NCBI RefSeq assembly: GCF_030818485.1
Contig: NZ_JAUTAJ010000004.1
Location: 496,001-560,000, forward strand
Source: Pseudoroseomonas cervicalis
GTDB lineage: Bacteria; Pseudomonadota; Alphaproteobacteria; Acetobacterales; Acetobacteraceae
Direction: 5' to 3'
Length of the DNA: 64,000 nucleotides
Shown: piece by piece, positions 16,362-24,217 of the stretch
Numbering within the stretch: position 1 is the stretch's first letter
Layout: every line of letters starts with the position of its first letter
Position numbers and translations under genes: made by a program
The notes under the pieces: model-generated
Database searches by the model: none
What the model was told of the DNA's origin: nothing
The model's input: the letters and a program-made list of their open reading frames with translations, nothing else

Positions 16362-16985
16362 ATGCGAATCATCTGGGGCCGCGCCAACAGCAGCAATGTC
16401 ATGAAGCTGCTCTGGTTCGCGGCCGAGACCGGCATGCCCTATGAGCGGCGCGACGCCGGCGGCGCCTTCGGCCTGACGCAGGATGCGGCCTACAAGGCGA
16501 TGAACCCGAATTCGCTGGTGCCGGTGCTGCAGGAGCCGGATGGCTGGGCGCTGTGGGAGAGCAACAGCATCCTGCGCTACCTGGCCGGCAGCACGCCCGG
16601 CGGCGCGGCGCTCTACCCGGCCGAGCCCCGGGCGCGGGCCGGCATCGAGCGCTGGATGGACTGGCAGCTGGCGCATCTCTCGGCGCCGATGACGACGATC
16701 TTCTTCACCCATGTGCGCATCCCCGAGGCCGAGCGCGACTGGACGGCGACCGAGGCGGCGCGGCAGAAGGCGGCGTCGCTGTGGAGCCTGGTCGACCGCA
16801 GGCTGGAGGGGCGCGACTTCATCGAGGGCGAATTCTCGCTGGCCGATATCGCGCTCGGCATCTTCGCCTATCGCTGGTTCGCCCTGCCGATCGAGCGGCC
16901 GGAGCTGCCCCATCTGCGCCGCTGGTATGAGCGCCTCTGCCAGCGCCCGGGCTATGCCACCCATGTCTGCCGGCCGATGAGCTGA
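16362..16985 (+). CDS. Glutathione S-transferase family protein
   Basis: A 207-residue GST with an N-terminal thioredoxin-fold domain (IIWGRANSSNVMKLLW; the Ser-Asn-Val region supplies the glutathione-activating residue) and the conserved LVPVLQEPDGWALWESNSIL turn with cis-proline and glutamate-serine binding site. The C-terminal helical domain carries FSLADIALGIFAYRW. It resembles the GstA-like clade often found with stress or catabolic genes. ATG 16362 is preceded by GGGAGGA. Stand-alone gene; the tRNA-Leu follows. Confidence 0.92.
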   Translation: MRIIWGRANSSNVMKLLWFAAETGMPYERRDAGGAFGLTQDAAYKAMNPNSLVPVLQEPDGWALWESNSILRYLAGSTPGGAALYPAEPRARAGIERWMDWQLAHLSAPMTTIFFTHVRIPEAERDWTATEAARQKAASLWSLVDRRLEGRDFIEGEFSLADIALGIFAYRWFALPIERPELPHLRRWYERLCQRPGYATHVCRPMS

Positions 16986-17076
16986 ACCGCCGCCGCGCCG
17001 CGCGCATCCCCGCGGACCCAGGTGACGCGCGGCGCGGCATCCTGTATCTGGAATCCGTCGTCCCACGGGACGGCAG

Positions 17077-17162
17077 GCGGGCGTGGTGGAATGGTAGACG
17101 CAGCGGATTCAAAATCCGCCATCCTCACGGATATGTCGGTTCGAGTCCGACCGCCCGCACCA
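17077..17162 (+). tRNA. tRNA-Leu (CAA anticodon)
   Basis: The acceptor arms GCGGGCG (17077-17083) and CGCCCGC (17152-17158) pair perfectly, followed by A and an encoded CCA. The anticodon loop reads TTCAAAA, giving CAA for UUG codons. A long variable arm (CCTCACGGATAT region) marks a class II tRNA, and the T arm GTCGG-TTCGAGT-CCGAC is perfect. D-arm bases TGGTGGAATGGTAGACGC are typical of tRNA-Leu. It stands alone between the GST gene and the OmpA operon end. Confidence 0.97.
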
Positions 17163-17239
17163 ACAGCTTCCCTTGAATCCCAGGTCTGGCCGCCCGGCGT
17201 CGGCGCCGGCGGGGCACGGCATGGCCGCCGCGCCCGCGC

Positions 17240-18983
17240 TCAGCGGTCGGTCAGCCGCAGCTCGATGCGGCGGTTGCGGGCGAAGGCCTCGGGCGAATCG
17301 CCGGGGTCAATCGGCTGGTACTCGCCGAAGGCGGTGGCGGCGACGCGGTTGGGCGGCAGCCCCTCGCCGATCAGGAACTGGCCGACCGCGATGGCGCGCG
17401 CTGCCGACAGCTCCCAGTTCGAGGCGTAGCGGGCGCCGGCGCGCAGCGGGCTGCGGTCGGCATGGCCGTCGACGCGCAGGATCCAGGCCAAATCCTGCGG
17501 GAAAGCGCCGCGTGACGTCGAGCAGCACCTGCGCCAGGGCGCGCAGCTGCTGCTGGCCGGCCGCCGAGAGCTCGGCACCGCCCACCGGGAACAGCACCTC
17601 GCCCTGGAAGACGAAGCGGTCGCCGACGATGCGCACCTCCGGCCGGTCGCCCAGCACGTCGCGCAGCCGGCCGAAGAAATCGCTGCGGTAGCGCTGCAGC
17701 TCTTCGACGCGCGCGGCCAGCGCCGCGTTCAGCCGCTGGCCGAGCTGGCTGATCTGCGCCTCCTTGTCGCGCCCGGACTGCTCCTCGGCCTCCAGCAGGG
17801 CGGCGATGCGCGACAGCTCGGCGCGCAGCTGCGTCACCTGCTGGGTCAGCAGCGCCACCTGGGCGCGGGCGCTCTCGGCGAGGCGGGCATGCTCGCCGCC
17901 CTCGGCCTCGGCCCGGCGACGCGCCTCTGCCGCCTCGCCGGTGGCGGCCTCGGCCCGGCGGCGCGCCTCGGCGGCGGCGGCGGCATTGGCTTCGGCGGCG
18001 CGGCGGGCCTCGGCGGCCTCGCGCGCGGCGGCCTCGGCGCCCTGGCGAGCGGTGCCAGCTTCGGCGGCGGCGCTCTCGGCGGCCTGGCGGCGGGCGGCCT
18101 CGGCCTGGGCCAGCGCCTCGGCGGCGCTGCGGGCGCGCTCCTGCTCTCCGGCGCGGTCCAAGGCGGCCTGGGCGCGGCGTTCCAGCTCGTCGCGCAGCGC
18201 GGTCAGCTGCTGCACCTGCTGGGTCAGCCGGGCGATATCGGCCAGCCGCGCCTCGATGGTGGCGCGGTCGGCGGTGACGGTCCGGTTCAGCGCCTCGGCC
18301 TCGGCGCGCAGCCTCTCCAGCTGCTGCTGCGCGGCGGCCAGCGCCGCGGCATTCTGGTCGCGCGCCGCCTCGGCGCCGCCGGCGCGGGCCTGGGCCTGCT
18401 CCAGCTGGCGGCGGGTCTCGGCCAGGGCGCTGCGTTCGGCCTCCAGGGCGCGGCGGGCGGCGGTCAGGTCGCCCAGCGTCTGCGCGGTGCCGCCGCCGAT
18501 CGCCTCGGCGCGGTTCTGCGCCTCGGCCAGGCGCTGCTCCAGGCTGGCGATGCGGGCTGCGGCGCCACCGGCCGACAGCTCCAGATCGGCCAGCCGGGCG
18601 GAGAGCCGGTCGCGCTCGGCGCGCAGCGTGTCGCGCTCGCTGGCCTGGCGGTCGCGCTCCTCGCGCAGGCCGGAAAGCTGGCCGAGCGCCGCGTCGCGCG
18701 AGGCGGCGGCGCCGCGCAGCTCCTCGGTCAGCCGCGCCACATTGCCGCGCAGCTCGGCGCCCTGGCCGCGCTCCAGCGACAGCAGTTCCGCGAGTTCCGC
18801 CACCTGCCGGTTCAGCCGGTCCAGCGCCTGGTCGCGCGAGGAGAGGGCGACAGACAAAAATCCCTGCGCCAGCGCGAAGACCAGCAGCACGAAGATGATG
18901 ACCATCAGCAGGGTGGACAGCGCGTCCACATAGCCGGGCCAGGCATTGATGCCCTCCCGGTTGCGGCCCCGGCCGAGCGCCAT
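17240..18983 (-). pseudogene. Coiled-coil OmpA-family peptidoglycan-binding protein, split by a +1 frameshift
   Basis: About 580 residues once repaired. A single N-terminal helix (YVDALSTLLMVIIFVLLVFAL, residues about 18-38) is MotB/TolR-like. Residues 45-430 form a very long Ala/Arg/Glu-rich coiled coil. A C-terminal OmpA domain begins at VRIVGDRFVFQGEVLFPVG. The frame changes inside that domain: the upstream frame reads VLLDVTRRFPAGFG, the true continuation (QDLAWILRVDGHADRSPL) is in another frame ending at 17240. Span 1744 bases, one over a multiple of three; dropping one base of GGG 17499-17501 restores RRFPQDLAWILRVDGHAD. Third gene after the TolQ-like gene; likely a stator or PG-anchored partner. 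Confidence 0.85.
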
Positions 18984-19015
18984 GGCTCAGCGCCCCCGCG
19001 GCGGGTGCGGCGCGC

Positions 19016-20170
19016 TCACCGCGGGCCTTCCTCGGCGAGCGCGGCGATGGTGCGGGCCAGGATCTTGATCTCGCCGCGGATCTCGGCGGTGGACTGGGCG
19101 CGGCCCTGGGCGACGTCCTCGCTCATCCGCGCCAGGTAGATCTCGATGTTGCGCAGATGGCCGCGCGCCGCCTCATCGGCCGGGTTGTGCGCCTGCGCCT
19201 CGGCCAGCCGGGCCAGCGTCGGCGCCAGGCCGGACTGGGCCTCGGCCATGCGCTGCATCAGCACCTGGTTGGCGCGCATCTGGTCGGCCATGATCGACAG
19301 CCGCTCGGTCAGCGTGTGCAGCGCCTGGGAGGAGGCGGCGCGGCTTTCCTCGCCGCGCGCCATGATGCGCTGCAGGTTCTCCAGGTTCTCGGCGGTCTGC
19401 TCCAGCAGCGCCTGCACATAGGCGGGGACCGAGCCGCCCATCTCCCCATCGCCGCCCAGCACGCCGGAGGAGAGGCGGGTGACGCCGGCCAGCCATTCCT
19501 CCAGCTCGGAATAGAAGCGGCTCTGCGCCTGGCCGGCGGTCAGGTCGAGGAAACCCAGCACCAGCGCGCCGGCCAGGCCCAGCATGGAGGAGGAGAAGGC
19601 GACCCCCATGCCGGAGAGCGGCTGCGCCAGCCCCGATTTCAGCTGGTTGAACAGCTGGTTCAGGTCGCCCGAGCCGACCGACATCGAGTTGATGACATCG
19701 GCCACCGCGCCGATCGTCAGGATCAGCCCCCAGAAGGTGCCGAGCAGGCCGAGGAAGATCGACAGCCCGGTCATGTAGCGCGACAGCTCGCGGCTCTCAT
19801 CGAGGCGGGAGGCGATGCCGTCCAGCACGCCGCGCATCGCGCTGGTCGACAGCGACAGCCGGTCGCCGCGCCGGGCGGAGAACATCGAGGCCATCGGCGC
19901 CAGCAGGCGCGGCGCGGGGCGGGCGGCGCCGCCGGCGCTGCCGGCTTTCGGCGCGCGGAAGCCCTCCAGCCACTCCACCTCCGGCTTCAGACCCAGCACC
20001 TGGCGGATGTTCCAGCCGATGCCGAGCAGCAGCACCGCCAGGATGACGCTGTTCAGCAGCGGGTTGGCGGCGAAGGCGTGCAGCAGCTCGGCGGAGAGCA
20101 GCACGGCCAGCACCGCGACCGCGGCCAGGAAGGCCAGCATCCGCAGCAGGTAGTGGGTGGGGCGGGTCAT
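19016..20170 (-). CDS. MotA/TolQ/ExbB-like proton channel protein
   Basis: A 384-residue membrane protein. Two helices near residues 9-55 precede a cytoplasmic loop; the channel helices are FLGLLGTFWGLILTIGA and LSGMGVAFSSSMLGLAGAL, matching the TolQ/MotA proton-channel pair. A long helical C-terminal region (residues about 240-384) is predicted coiled coil and ends in AEIRGEIKILARTIAAL. ATG 20170 overlaps the upstream stop in ATGA, so translation is coupled. With the downstream single-span OmpA protein it has the architecture of a proton-driven stator that acts on peptidoglycan. No flagellar, Tol or TonB genes are near. Confidence 0.88.
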   Translation of the reverse strand: MTRPTHYLLRMLAFLAAVAVLAVLLSAELLHAFAANPLLNSVILAVLLLGIGWNIRQVLGLKPEVEWLEGFRAPKAGSAGGAARPAPRLLAPMASMFSARRGDRLSLSTSAMRGVLDGIASRLDESRELSRYMTGLSIFLGLLGTFWGLILTIGAVADVINSMSVGSGDLNQLFNQLKSGLAQPLSGMGVAFSSSMLGLAGALVLGFLDLTAGQAQSRFYSELEEWLAGVTRLSSGVLGGDGEMGGSVPAYVQALLEQTAENLENLQRIMARGEESRAASSQALHTLTERLSIMADQMRANQVLMQRMAEAQSGLAPTLARLAEAQAHNPADEAARGHLRNIEIYLARMSEDVAQGRAQSTAEIRGEIKILARTIAALAEEGPR

Positions 20171-20757
20171 GGGCGGGTCTGGCTCTGGCTCTGAGACGGG
20201 TGCGCCTGGCGGCCGCTGGGCGGCAGCAGCTCGATGGAATCGCGCGCCTCGGCGGTGCGGCCGAGGGCGCGGATGTCGATGCGGGTGCCGTCCAGCCCGG
20301 CCTGCTCCAGCAGGCGGCGCAGCGCGCGGCCATGGTCCAGCGCGGCGCGGTGGGCGGCGGAGACATCCTCCTCCGGCCCGGAGACCTGGGCCAGGATGGT
20401 CACCCGCCCCTCGGTCTGCGCCAGCCAGCGGCCGATGCCGGCCAGCGCGTTCTGCGCCGCGGCATCGGCGCGGCCCTCGGCCAGCGGGCCGGTCAGCCGC
20501 CAGCCGCCGGTCGGCAGCACCTCGATGCCGCGCGCCAGCGGCAGGCTGGGCTGCGGCAGGGGCTGGGAGGGGCGGGGCGGGCGGGTCAGGTCGGGCGGAA
20601 GCGGCGCGGCGGCGGCCGGGTCGGCCGGCAGGGCGCCATCCGGCTGCGCCAGCGCCGGCGGCGCGCCCGGCAGGGCCAGCCCGAGCAGCGGAATCAGTGC
20701 CAGCGCCACCAGGGGGCGGCGGAGGCGGCACGGAAAGGGAAGGGAAGGGGCACGCAT
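20167..20757 (-). CDS. Exported OmpA-like protein
   Basis: A 196-residue protein with an N-terminal signal (basic RRRL start then VALALIPLLGLALPGAPPALAQ, cleavage after ALA). After a proline-rich linker it has an OmpA-like half: residues about 95-185, with RVTILAQVSGPEEDVSAAHRAALDHGRALRRLLEQAG and IDIRALGRTAEARDSIELL, resembling the peptidoglycan-binding OmpA fold though the usual TDxxG motif is degenerate. A Gln/Ser-rich tail ends the protein. First gene of the three-gene envelope operon, with ATGA overlap to the TolQ-like gene. Confidence 0.8.
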   Translation of the reverse strand: MRAPSLPFPCRLRRPLVALALIPLLGLALPGAPPALAQPDGALPADPAAAAPLPPDLTRPPRPSQPLPQPSLPLARGIEVLPTGGWRLTGPLAEGRADAAAQNALAGIGRWLAQTEGRVTILAQVSGPEEDVSAAHRAALDHGRALRRLLEQAGLDGTRIDIRALGRTAEARDSIELLPPSGRQAHPSQSQSQTRP

Positions 20758-20823
20758 TCTGCGCCGCACCCTAGACCACAAAACCGGGCGGGGGAAACGC
20801 GGGGACAGGCTGTAACGAAAGGC

Positions 20824-20842
20824 CGGGGAAAGAAATTCCCCG
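20824..20842 (-). terminator. Hairpin downstream of suhB
   Basis: Seven-bp arms CGGGGAA and TTCCCCG with a 5-base loop, 31 bases beyond the suhB stop on the minus strand. The GGGGAA / TTCCCC core resembles the hairpin of the dispersed 3'-end repeat but lacks the CTGACAG leader. Candidate suhB terminator. Confidence 0.4.
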
Positions 20843-20872
20843 CTCCATGCCGCGCCGTCCCCGCGCCTTCGA

Positions 20873-21712
20873 TCAGCCGCGGGCGCGCTCGACCAGGGCG
20901 ATGCCCTCATTGACCACGTCGCGCAGCTTGGGCTGCAGCAGCGGGTTGCCGGCGATGACATTGCCGCTGAGATAGGGGTCGTTGCCCTCGGGGTCGGTGG
21001 CCCAGCCGCCGGCCTCCTTCAGGATGATCAGCCCGGCGGCGATGTCCCACTTGTTCAGCCCGAGCTCCCAGAAGCCCTCGTAGCGGCCGGCGGCGGTCCA
21101 GGCGAGGTCGAGCGAGGCGGAGCCCATGCGGCGCACGCCCGAGACCTGCGGCATCAGCCGGGCCAGGATGGCGCTGAACTCGGCCTTGCGCTGGATCTTG
21201 GCAAACGGGATGCCGGTGGCGAACACCGCCTGCAGCATGTCGCGGCGGCCGGAGACGCGCAGGCGGCGGTCGTTGAGGAAGGCGCCCATGCCCTTCTCGG
21301 CCCAGAACAGCTCATCGGCGGCCGGGTTGTAGATGACGCCGGCGACGATCTCGCTGGTCTCGGGGCCGGTGCGCTTCTCGATGCCGACCGAGACCGCCCA
21401 GTGCGGGATGCCGTGCAGGAAGTTGGTGGTGCCGTCCAGCGGGTCGATCACCCAGCGCCATTCCCAGTCGGCGGCACCGCTCTCGCCCTGCTCCTCGCCC
21501 AGGAAGGCGAAGGCGGGGCGGGCGCGGCCGAGCTCGGCGCGCAGCGTCTCCTCGGCCCGGATATCGGCCTGGGAGACGAAATCGCCCGGGCCCTTCATGG
21601 AGACCTGCAGCTGCTCCACCTCGCCGAAATCCCGCAGCAGGCGGCGGCCGGCCTTCTGCACGGCATTGACCACGACATTCAGGGCGGGGGACAGGCGGGC
21701 GGATGCGGCCAT
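20873..21712 (-). CDS. suhB: Inositol monophosphatase family protein
   Basis: A 279-residue magnesium-dependent phosphatase. Metal-binding motifs are in place: FLGEEQGE, WVIDPLDGTTNFLHG and the late GLNKWDIAAGLIILKEAGG. It hydrolyses myo-inositol-1-phosphate or related sugar phosphates and in many bacteria also serves as the SuhB ribosome/antitermination factor. ATG 21712 was preferred to TTG 21739, which has no ribosome-binding site; GGAG lies twelve bases upstream of the chosen start. It follows efp on the same strand, separated by 166 bases with GC hairpins. Confidence 0.93.
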   Translation of the reverse strand: MAASARLSPALNVVVNAVQKAGRRLLRDFGEVEQLQVSMKGPGDFVSQADIRAEETLRAELGRARPAFAFLGEEQGESGAADWEWRWVIDPLDGTTNFLHGIPHWAVSVGIEKRTGPETSEIVAGVIYNPAADELFWAEKGMGAFLNDRRLRVSGRRDMLQAVFATGIPFAKIQRKAEFSAILARLMPQVSGVRRMGSASLDLAWTAAGRYEGFWELGLNKWDIAAGLIILKEAGGWATDPEGNDPYLSGNVIAGNPLLQPKLRDVVNEGIALVERARG

Positions 21713-21878
21713 GGCGAGGGTGAGCTCCAGGGGCTTCAATCAACGGAGGGGCTGCGGGCGGAAGAGCTGCCTCTTCCGCGCGGTCCGCCAGGGCGGCAGG
21801 GCCCCCTGGGTGTCCCGGCCGGCGGGCAGCAACCGCCGGCGGGAGGGCCGGGCGAGGCCCGGCCCGGCTCAGGGTCGA

Positions 21879-22445
21879 TCAGCCCTTGGCGCGCTCGACA
21901 TAGGAGGCGTCCTCGGTCTTCACCACGATCTTCTCGCCCGCGGTGATGAAGGGGGGCACCATGGTCTTCACGCCGTTCGACAGCACGGCCGGCTTGTAGG
22001 AGGAGGAGGCGGTCTGCCCCTTCACCACCGGATCGGCCTCGACGATCTCGAGCGTGACGTGCTGCGGCAGCTCCATGGCCACCGGGTCGCCCTCGATCAG
22101 CTTGACGGAGACGGTCATGTTCTCGGCCAGGAAGGGCAGGCGGTCACCCAGGATGGCGGCCGGCACGATGGTCTGCTCGAAGGTCTCGGGATCCATCAGC
22201 ACCAGATTGTCGCCGTCGGCGTAGGAGTAGGTGAACTCCTTGTCCTCGGTCATCAGGCGCTCGACCGTGTCGGCGGTGCGCCAGCGATCGTCCTTCTTGG
22301 TGCCGGTCTTGATGTCGCGCATCTCGACCTGGATGAAGGCGCCGCCCTTGCCCGGGGTGATGATCTGGATCTTGAGCACCGTCCAGCGCCGGCCCTCATA
22401 CTCGATGACCTGACCGGGCCGCATCTGGTTGGCCTGCTGCTTCAT
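21879..22445 (-). CDS. efp: Translation elongation factor P
   Basis: EF-P relieves ribosome stalling at polyproline. The 188 residues show the three beta-barrel domains: KOW-like N-terminal domain with the modifiable lysine Lys33 in the loop ITPGKGGAF, the central domain (TVERLMTEDKEFTYSYADG) and the OB domain ending VKTEDASYVERAKG. A lysine at the loop tip suggests an EpmA-type lysyl modification rather than the arginine/rhamnose type. ATG 22445. The upstream region contains a large repeat with three hairpins. Confidence 0.97.
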   Translation of the reverse strand: MKQQANQMRPGQVIEYEGRRWTVLKIQIITPGKGGAFIQVEMRDIKTGTKKDDRWRTADTVERLMTEDKEFTYSYADGDNLVLMDPETFEQTIVPAAILGDRLPFLAENMTVSVKLIEGDPVAMELPQHVTLEIVEADPVVKGQTASSSYKPAVLSNGVKTMVPPFITAGEKIVVKTEDASYVERAKG

Positions 22446-22604
22446 GGGCTTGGCACCTGCTTCATCGGGCTGAAGGAACAAGGCGCGGGCGACCACAGGC
22501 CACACCGCGCGGGCGGCGGGCGCTTTACCCGGCAAAGCGGCGGGTGGCAACCATTCCGCGCATGAGGCGGGGCTGGTCTGCGGTGGAAGCAGATATCAGC
22601 CAGA

Positions 22605-22725
22605 AATCTTCTTTTTCTGAAGAAAAAGAAGCAAAAAGACTTCTTTCAGTTTGGCGTCCCACCTCAGGCCATAGGCGGGACGCCAACGGACAAAAGTTTT
22701 TTGGTTCTTTTTTTCAAAAAAGAAC
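22605..22725 (-). repeat. A/T-rich triple-hairpin repeat, long copy
   Basis: Lies between the DUF445 stop and efp. Three hairpins: CTTCTTTTTC-TGAA-GAAAAAGAAG (22608-22631), TTGGCGTCCC / GGGACGCCAA (22651-22660 and 22677-22686), and GTTCTTTTTT / AAAAAAGAAC (22704-22725). Bases 22605-22642 are identical to 61667-61704. Spurious Phe/Lys-rich reading frames cross it on both strands. It is strikingly AT-rich against the surrounding DNA. On the minus strand, hairpins with T runs just 3' of a gene suit termination. Confidence 0.8.
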
Positions 22726-22731
22726 ACTCTC

Positions 22732-24003
22732 TTAAAATGCCACTCTTCCAAAGACCGCATGCAGCAGCGCGAACAGCGCGCCACCCGCCAGGAAGCCCAC
22801 CAGCGTGCCATTGACCCGCACATATTGAAGGTCGCGCCCGACACGCAGCTCGATCTTCTCCACCACCGTCGCCGTGTCCCAGCGCGCCACCACGCCGGCG
22901 ATGAACTCCGAGAGCTGCGCCTGGGCGGTGGGCAGCAGGGCGCGCAGGCCGCGGCGGGCCATGCCGTTCACCCGCTCCCGCGCCGCCGCGTCCTCCTGCA
23001 GCAGCGTGCCGAGATTGGCCAGCAGCCCGGCGACCAGGGCGACGCCACGGCCCTCGGGGGCGGCCGCATCCTCGGCGACCATGCGCTTCAGCCGGGCCCA
23101 GAGATCCATCAGCCAGGCGGCGACGGCGGGGTGGCCGGCGGCATCGCGCAGCGCGCGGCCCAGGGCGGCGGCGCGCTCCGGGTCGGTCTCCAGCCGGTCG
23201 ATCTCGGCCATCAGCCAGGTCTCGAAGGCGACGCGCAGCGTGCTGTCGCCGGGCTCGACCTTGTCCAGCTCCTGGTTGATGGCGCTCAGGATGCGGCGGG
23301 CCACGGTGCCGCCGGCCAGCCAGCCGACGACGGCGCCGCCCTCGGCGCGGACGCGGGCCTGGATGGCGGCGCGCAGATCCTCCTCCTTGGCGGCCAGCAG
23401 CGCCTTCAGCTGCTCCAGCGCCAGGCCGAACACCGCCTGGTGCTGGCCGCCCGCCACCAGCGCCCGCAGCGCCCTGGCCAGCAGCCGGGCCGAGCCGGGG
23501 CCGGAGACCAGGCGCGGCAGCAGGCGCTGGATCAGCCGCCGGGCGCGGCCATCCTCCAGCGCGTTCAGCAAAGCGGGCAGGCTGCGCGCCAGGGCCTCGG
23601 CGGCGGGGCGGGTGGCGGCGGGGTCGGAGAGCCAGCGGCGCAGCAGCCCGGCCAGGTCGACGCGGGCCAGCACACGGTCCAGCTCCGCCTCGGTCAGCAC
23701 ATGGTTGCCGACGAAGCGGCCGAGGCCACGGCCCAGCCGCTCCTTCTGCCGCGGGATGATGGCGGTGTGCGGGATGGGCAGGCCGAGCGGGCGGCGGAAC
23801 AGCGCCGTCACCGCGAACCAGTCGGCCAGGCCGCCGACCAGCCCGGCCTTGGCGCTGGCCTGCAGCAGGTCGGTCCAGTAGCCGGGCGGCAGGGCGTAGG
23901 CACCCAGCGTCAGCGCGGCCATCAGCAGCAGGAGGGCGGTGGCGAAGCGCCGGTGGCGGGCGAGGGCGCGGCGGAGCTCGGCCTCGGGATCGGGAAGCGG
24001 CAT
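22732..24003 (-). CDS. DUF445 family membrane protein
   Basis: A 423-residue protein of the DUF445 family. An N-terminal helix (residues about 20-38, ATALLLLMAALTLGAYAL) is followed by the conserved segment GLVGGLADWFAVTALFRRPLGLPIPHTAIIP. A long amphipathic helical middle lies before a C-terminal helix VNGTLVGFLAGGALFALLHAVFG. The function is unknown; E. coli and Bacillus relatives are inner-membrane proteins. ATG 24003, 11 codons before the conserved part. The stop lies seven bases from the A/T-rich repeat. Divergent from the zinc operon across 94 bases. Confidence 0.9.
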   Translation of the reverse strand: MPLPDPEAELRRALARHRRFATALLLLMAALTLGAYALPPGYWTDLLQASAKAGLVGGLADWFAVTALFRRPLGLPIPHTAIIPRQKERLGRGLGRFVGNHVLTEAELDRVLARVDLAGLLRRWLSDPAATRPAAEALARSLPALLNALEDGRARRLIQRLLPRLVSGPGSARLLARALRALVAGGQHQAVFGLALEQLKALLAAKEEDLRAAIQARVRAEGGAVVGWLAGGTVARRILSAINQELDKVEPGDSTLRVAFETWLMAEIDRLETDPERAAALGRALRDAAGHPAVAAWLMDLWARLKRMVAEDAAAPEGRGVALVAGLLANLGTLLQEDAAARERVNGMARRGLRALLPTAQAQLSEFIAGVVARWDTATVVEKIELRVGRDLQYVRVNGTLVGFLAGGALFALLHAVFGRVAF

Positions 24004-24081
24004 TATTCCCCAAGGTAGGGAAGCCATGCGCCCGGCGGGAGGCGCGCCGCGACAAAAGGGCTTGTCCGGCGGTTGGGGAAT

Positions 24082-24094
24082 GTTATTTCGTAAC
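24082..24094. promoter_or_regulatory. Zur-box-like dyad GTTA-N5-TAAC
   Basis: GTTA (24082-24085) and TAAC (24091-24094) separated by five bases fit the centre of alphaproteobacterial Zur boxes, generally GTTA-N5-TAAC. It sits 119 bases before znuC, just upstream of the 39-residue ORF, in the divergent region with the DUF445 gene. A single half-conserved match, so prediction only, but the downstream znuC/znuB genes support it. Confidence 0.5.
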
Positions 24095-24097
24095 GCC

Positions 24098-24217
24098 ATG
24101 AGCTTCCGCTTCCCCGATCCCCTGGCGCTGTCCTCCGGTGCCGGCGCCAGGCTGGCGCTGTCGCTGCTGCTGCTGGCGCTGCTGTGGGGCGGCGTGGTCT
24201 GGGCACGCGGGGCATGA
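24098..24217 (+). CDS. 39-residue single-span membrane peptide leading znuC
   Basis: MSFRFPDPLALSSGAGARLA then a leucine-rich hydrophobic helix and WARGA end. The TGA overlaps the znuC ATG in ATGA, implying translational coupling. There is no clear Shine-Dalgarno at ATG 24098; an in-frame ATG at 24080 (45 residues) is an alternative but overlaps the Zur-like dyad. The peptide may simply load ribosomes onto znuC or may belong to the transporter. I do not recognise a family. Confidence 0.5.
   Translation: MSFRFPDPLALSSGAGARLALSLLLLALLWGGVVWARGA

Noticed and set aside
17240..20757. Zorya-like anti-phage system (ZorA/ZorB resemblance)
   Set aside because: Only the MotA-like and OmpA-like pair is present, with no helicase or nuclease (ZorC/D/E) partners; the operon is bounded by tRNA-Leu and suhB. 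The general stator resemblance is not enough.
22544..22735. Short open frame rich in Phe/Lys/Ser over the triple-hairpin repeat
   Set aside because: It results from the A/T-rich inverted repeats; the same kind of frame appears on both strands and has no ribosome-binding site or family.
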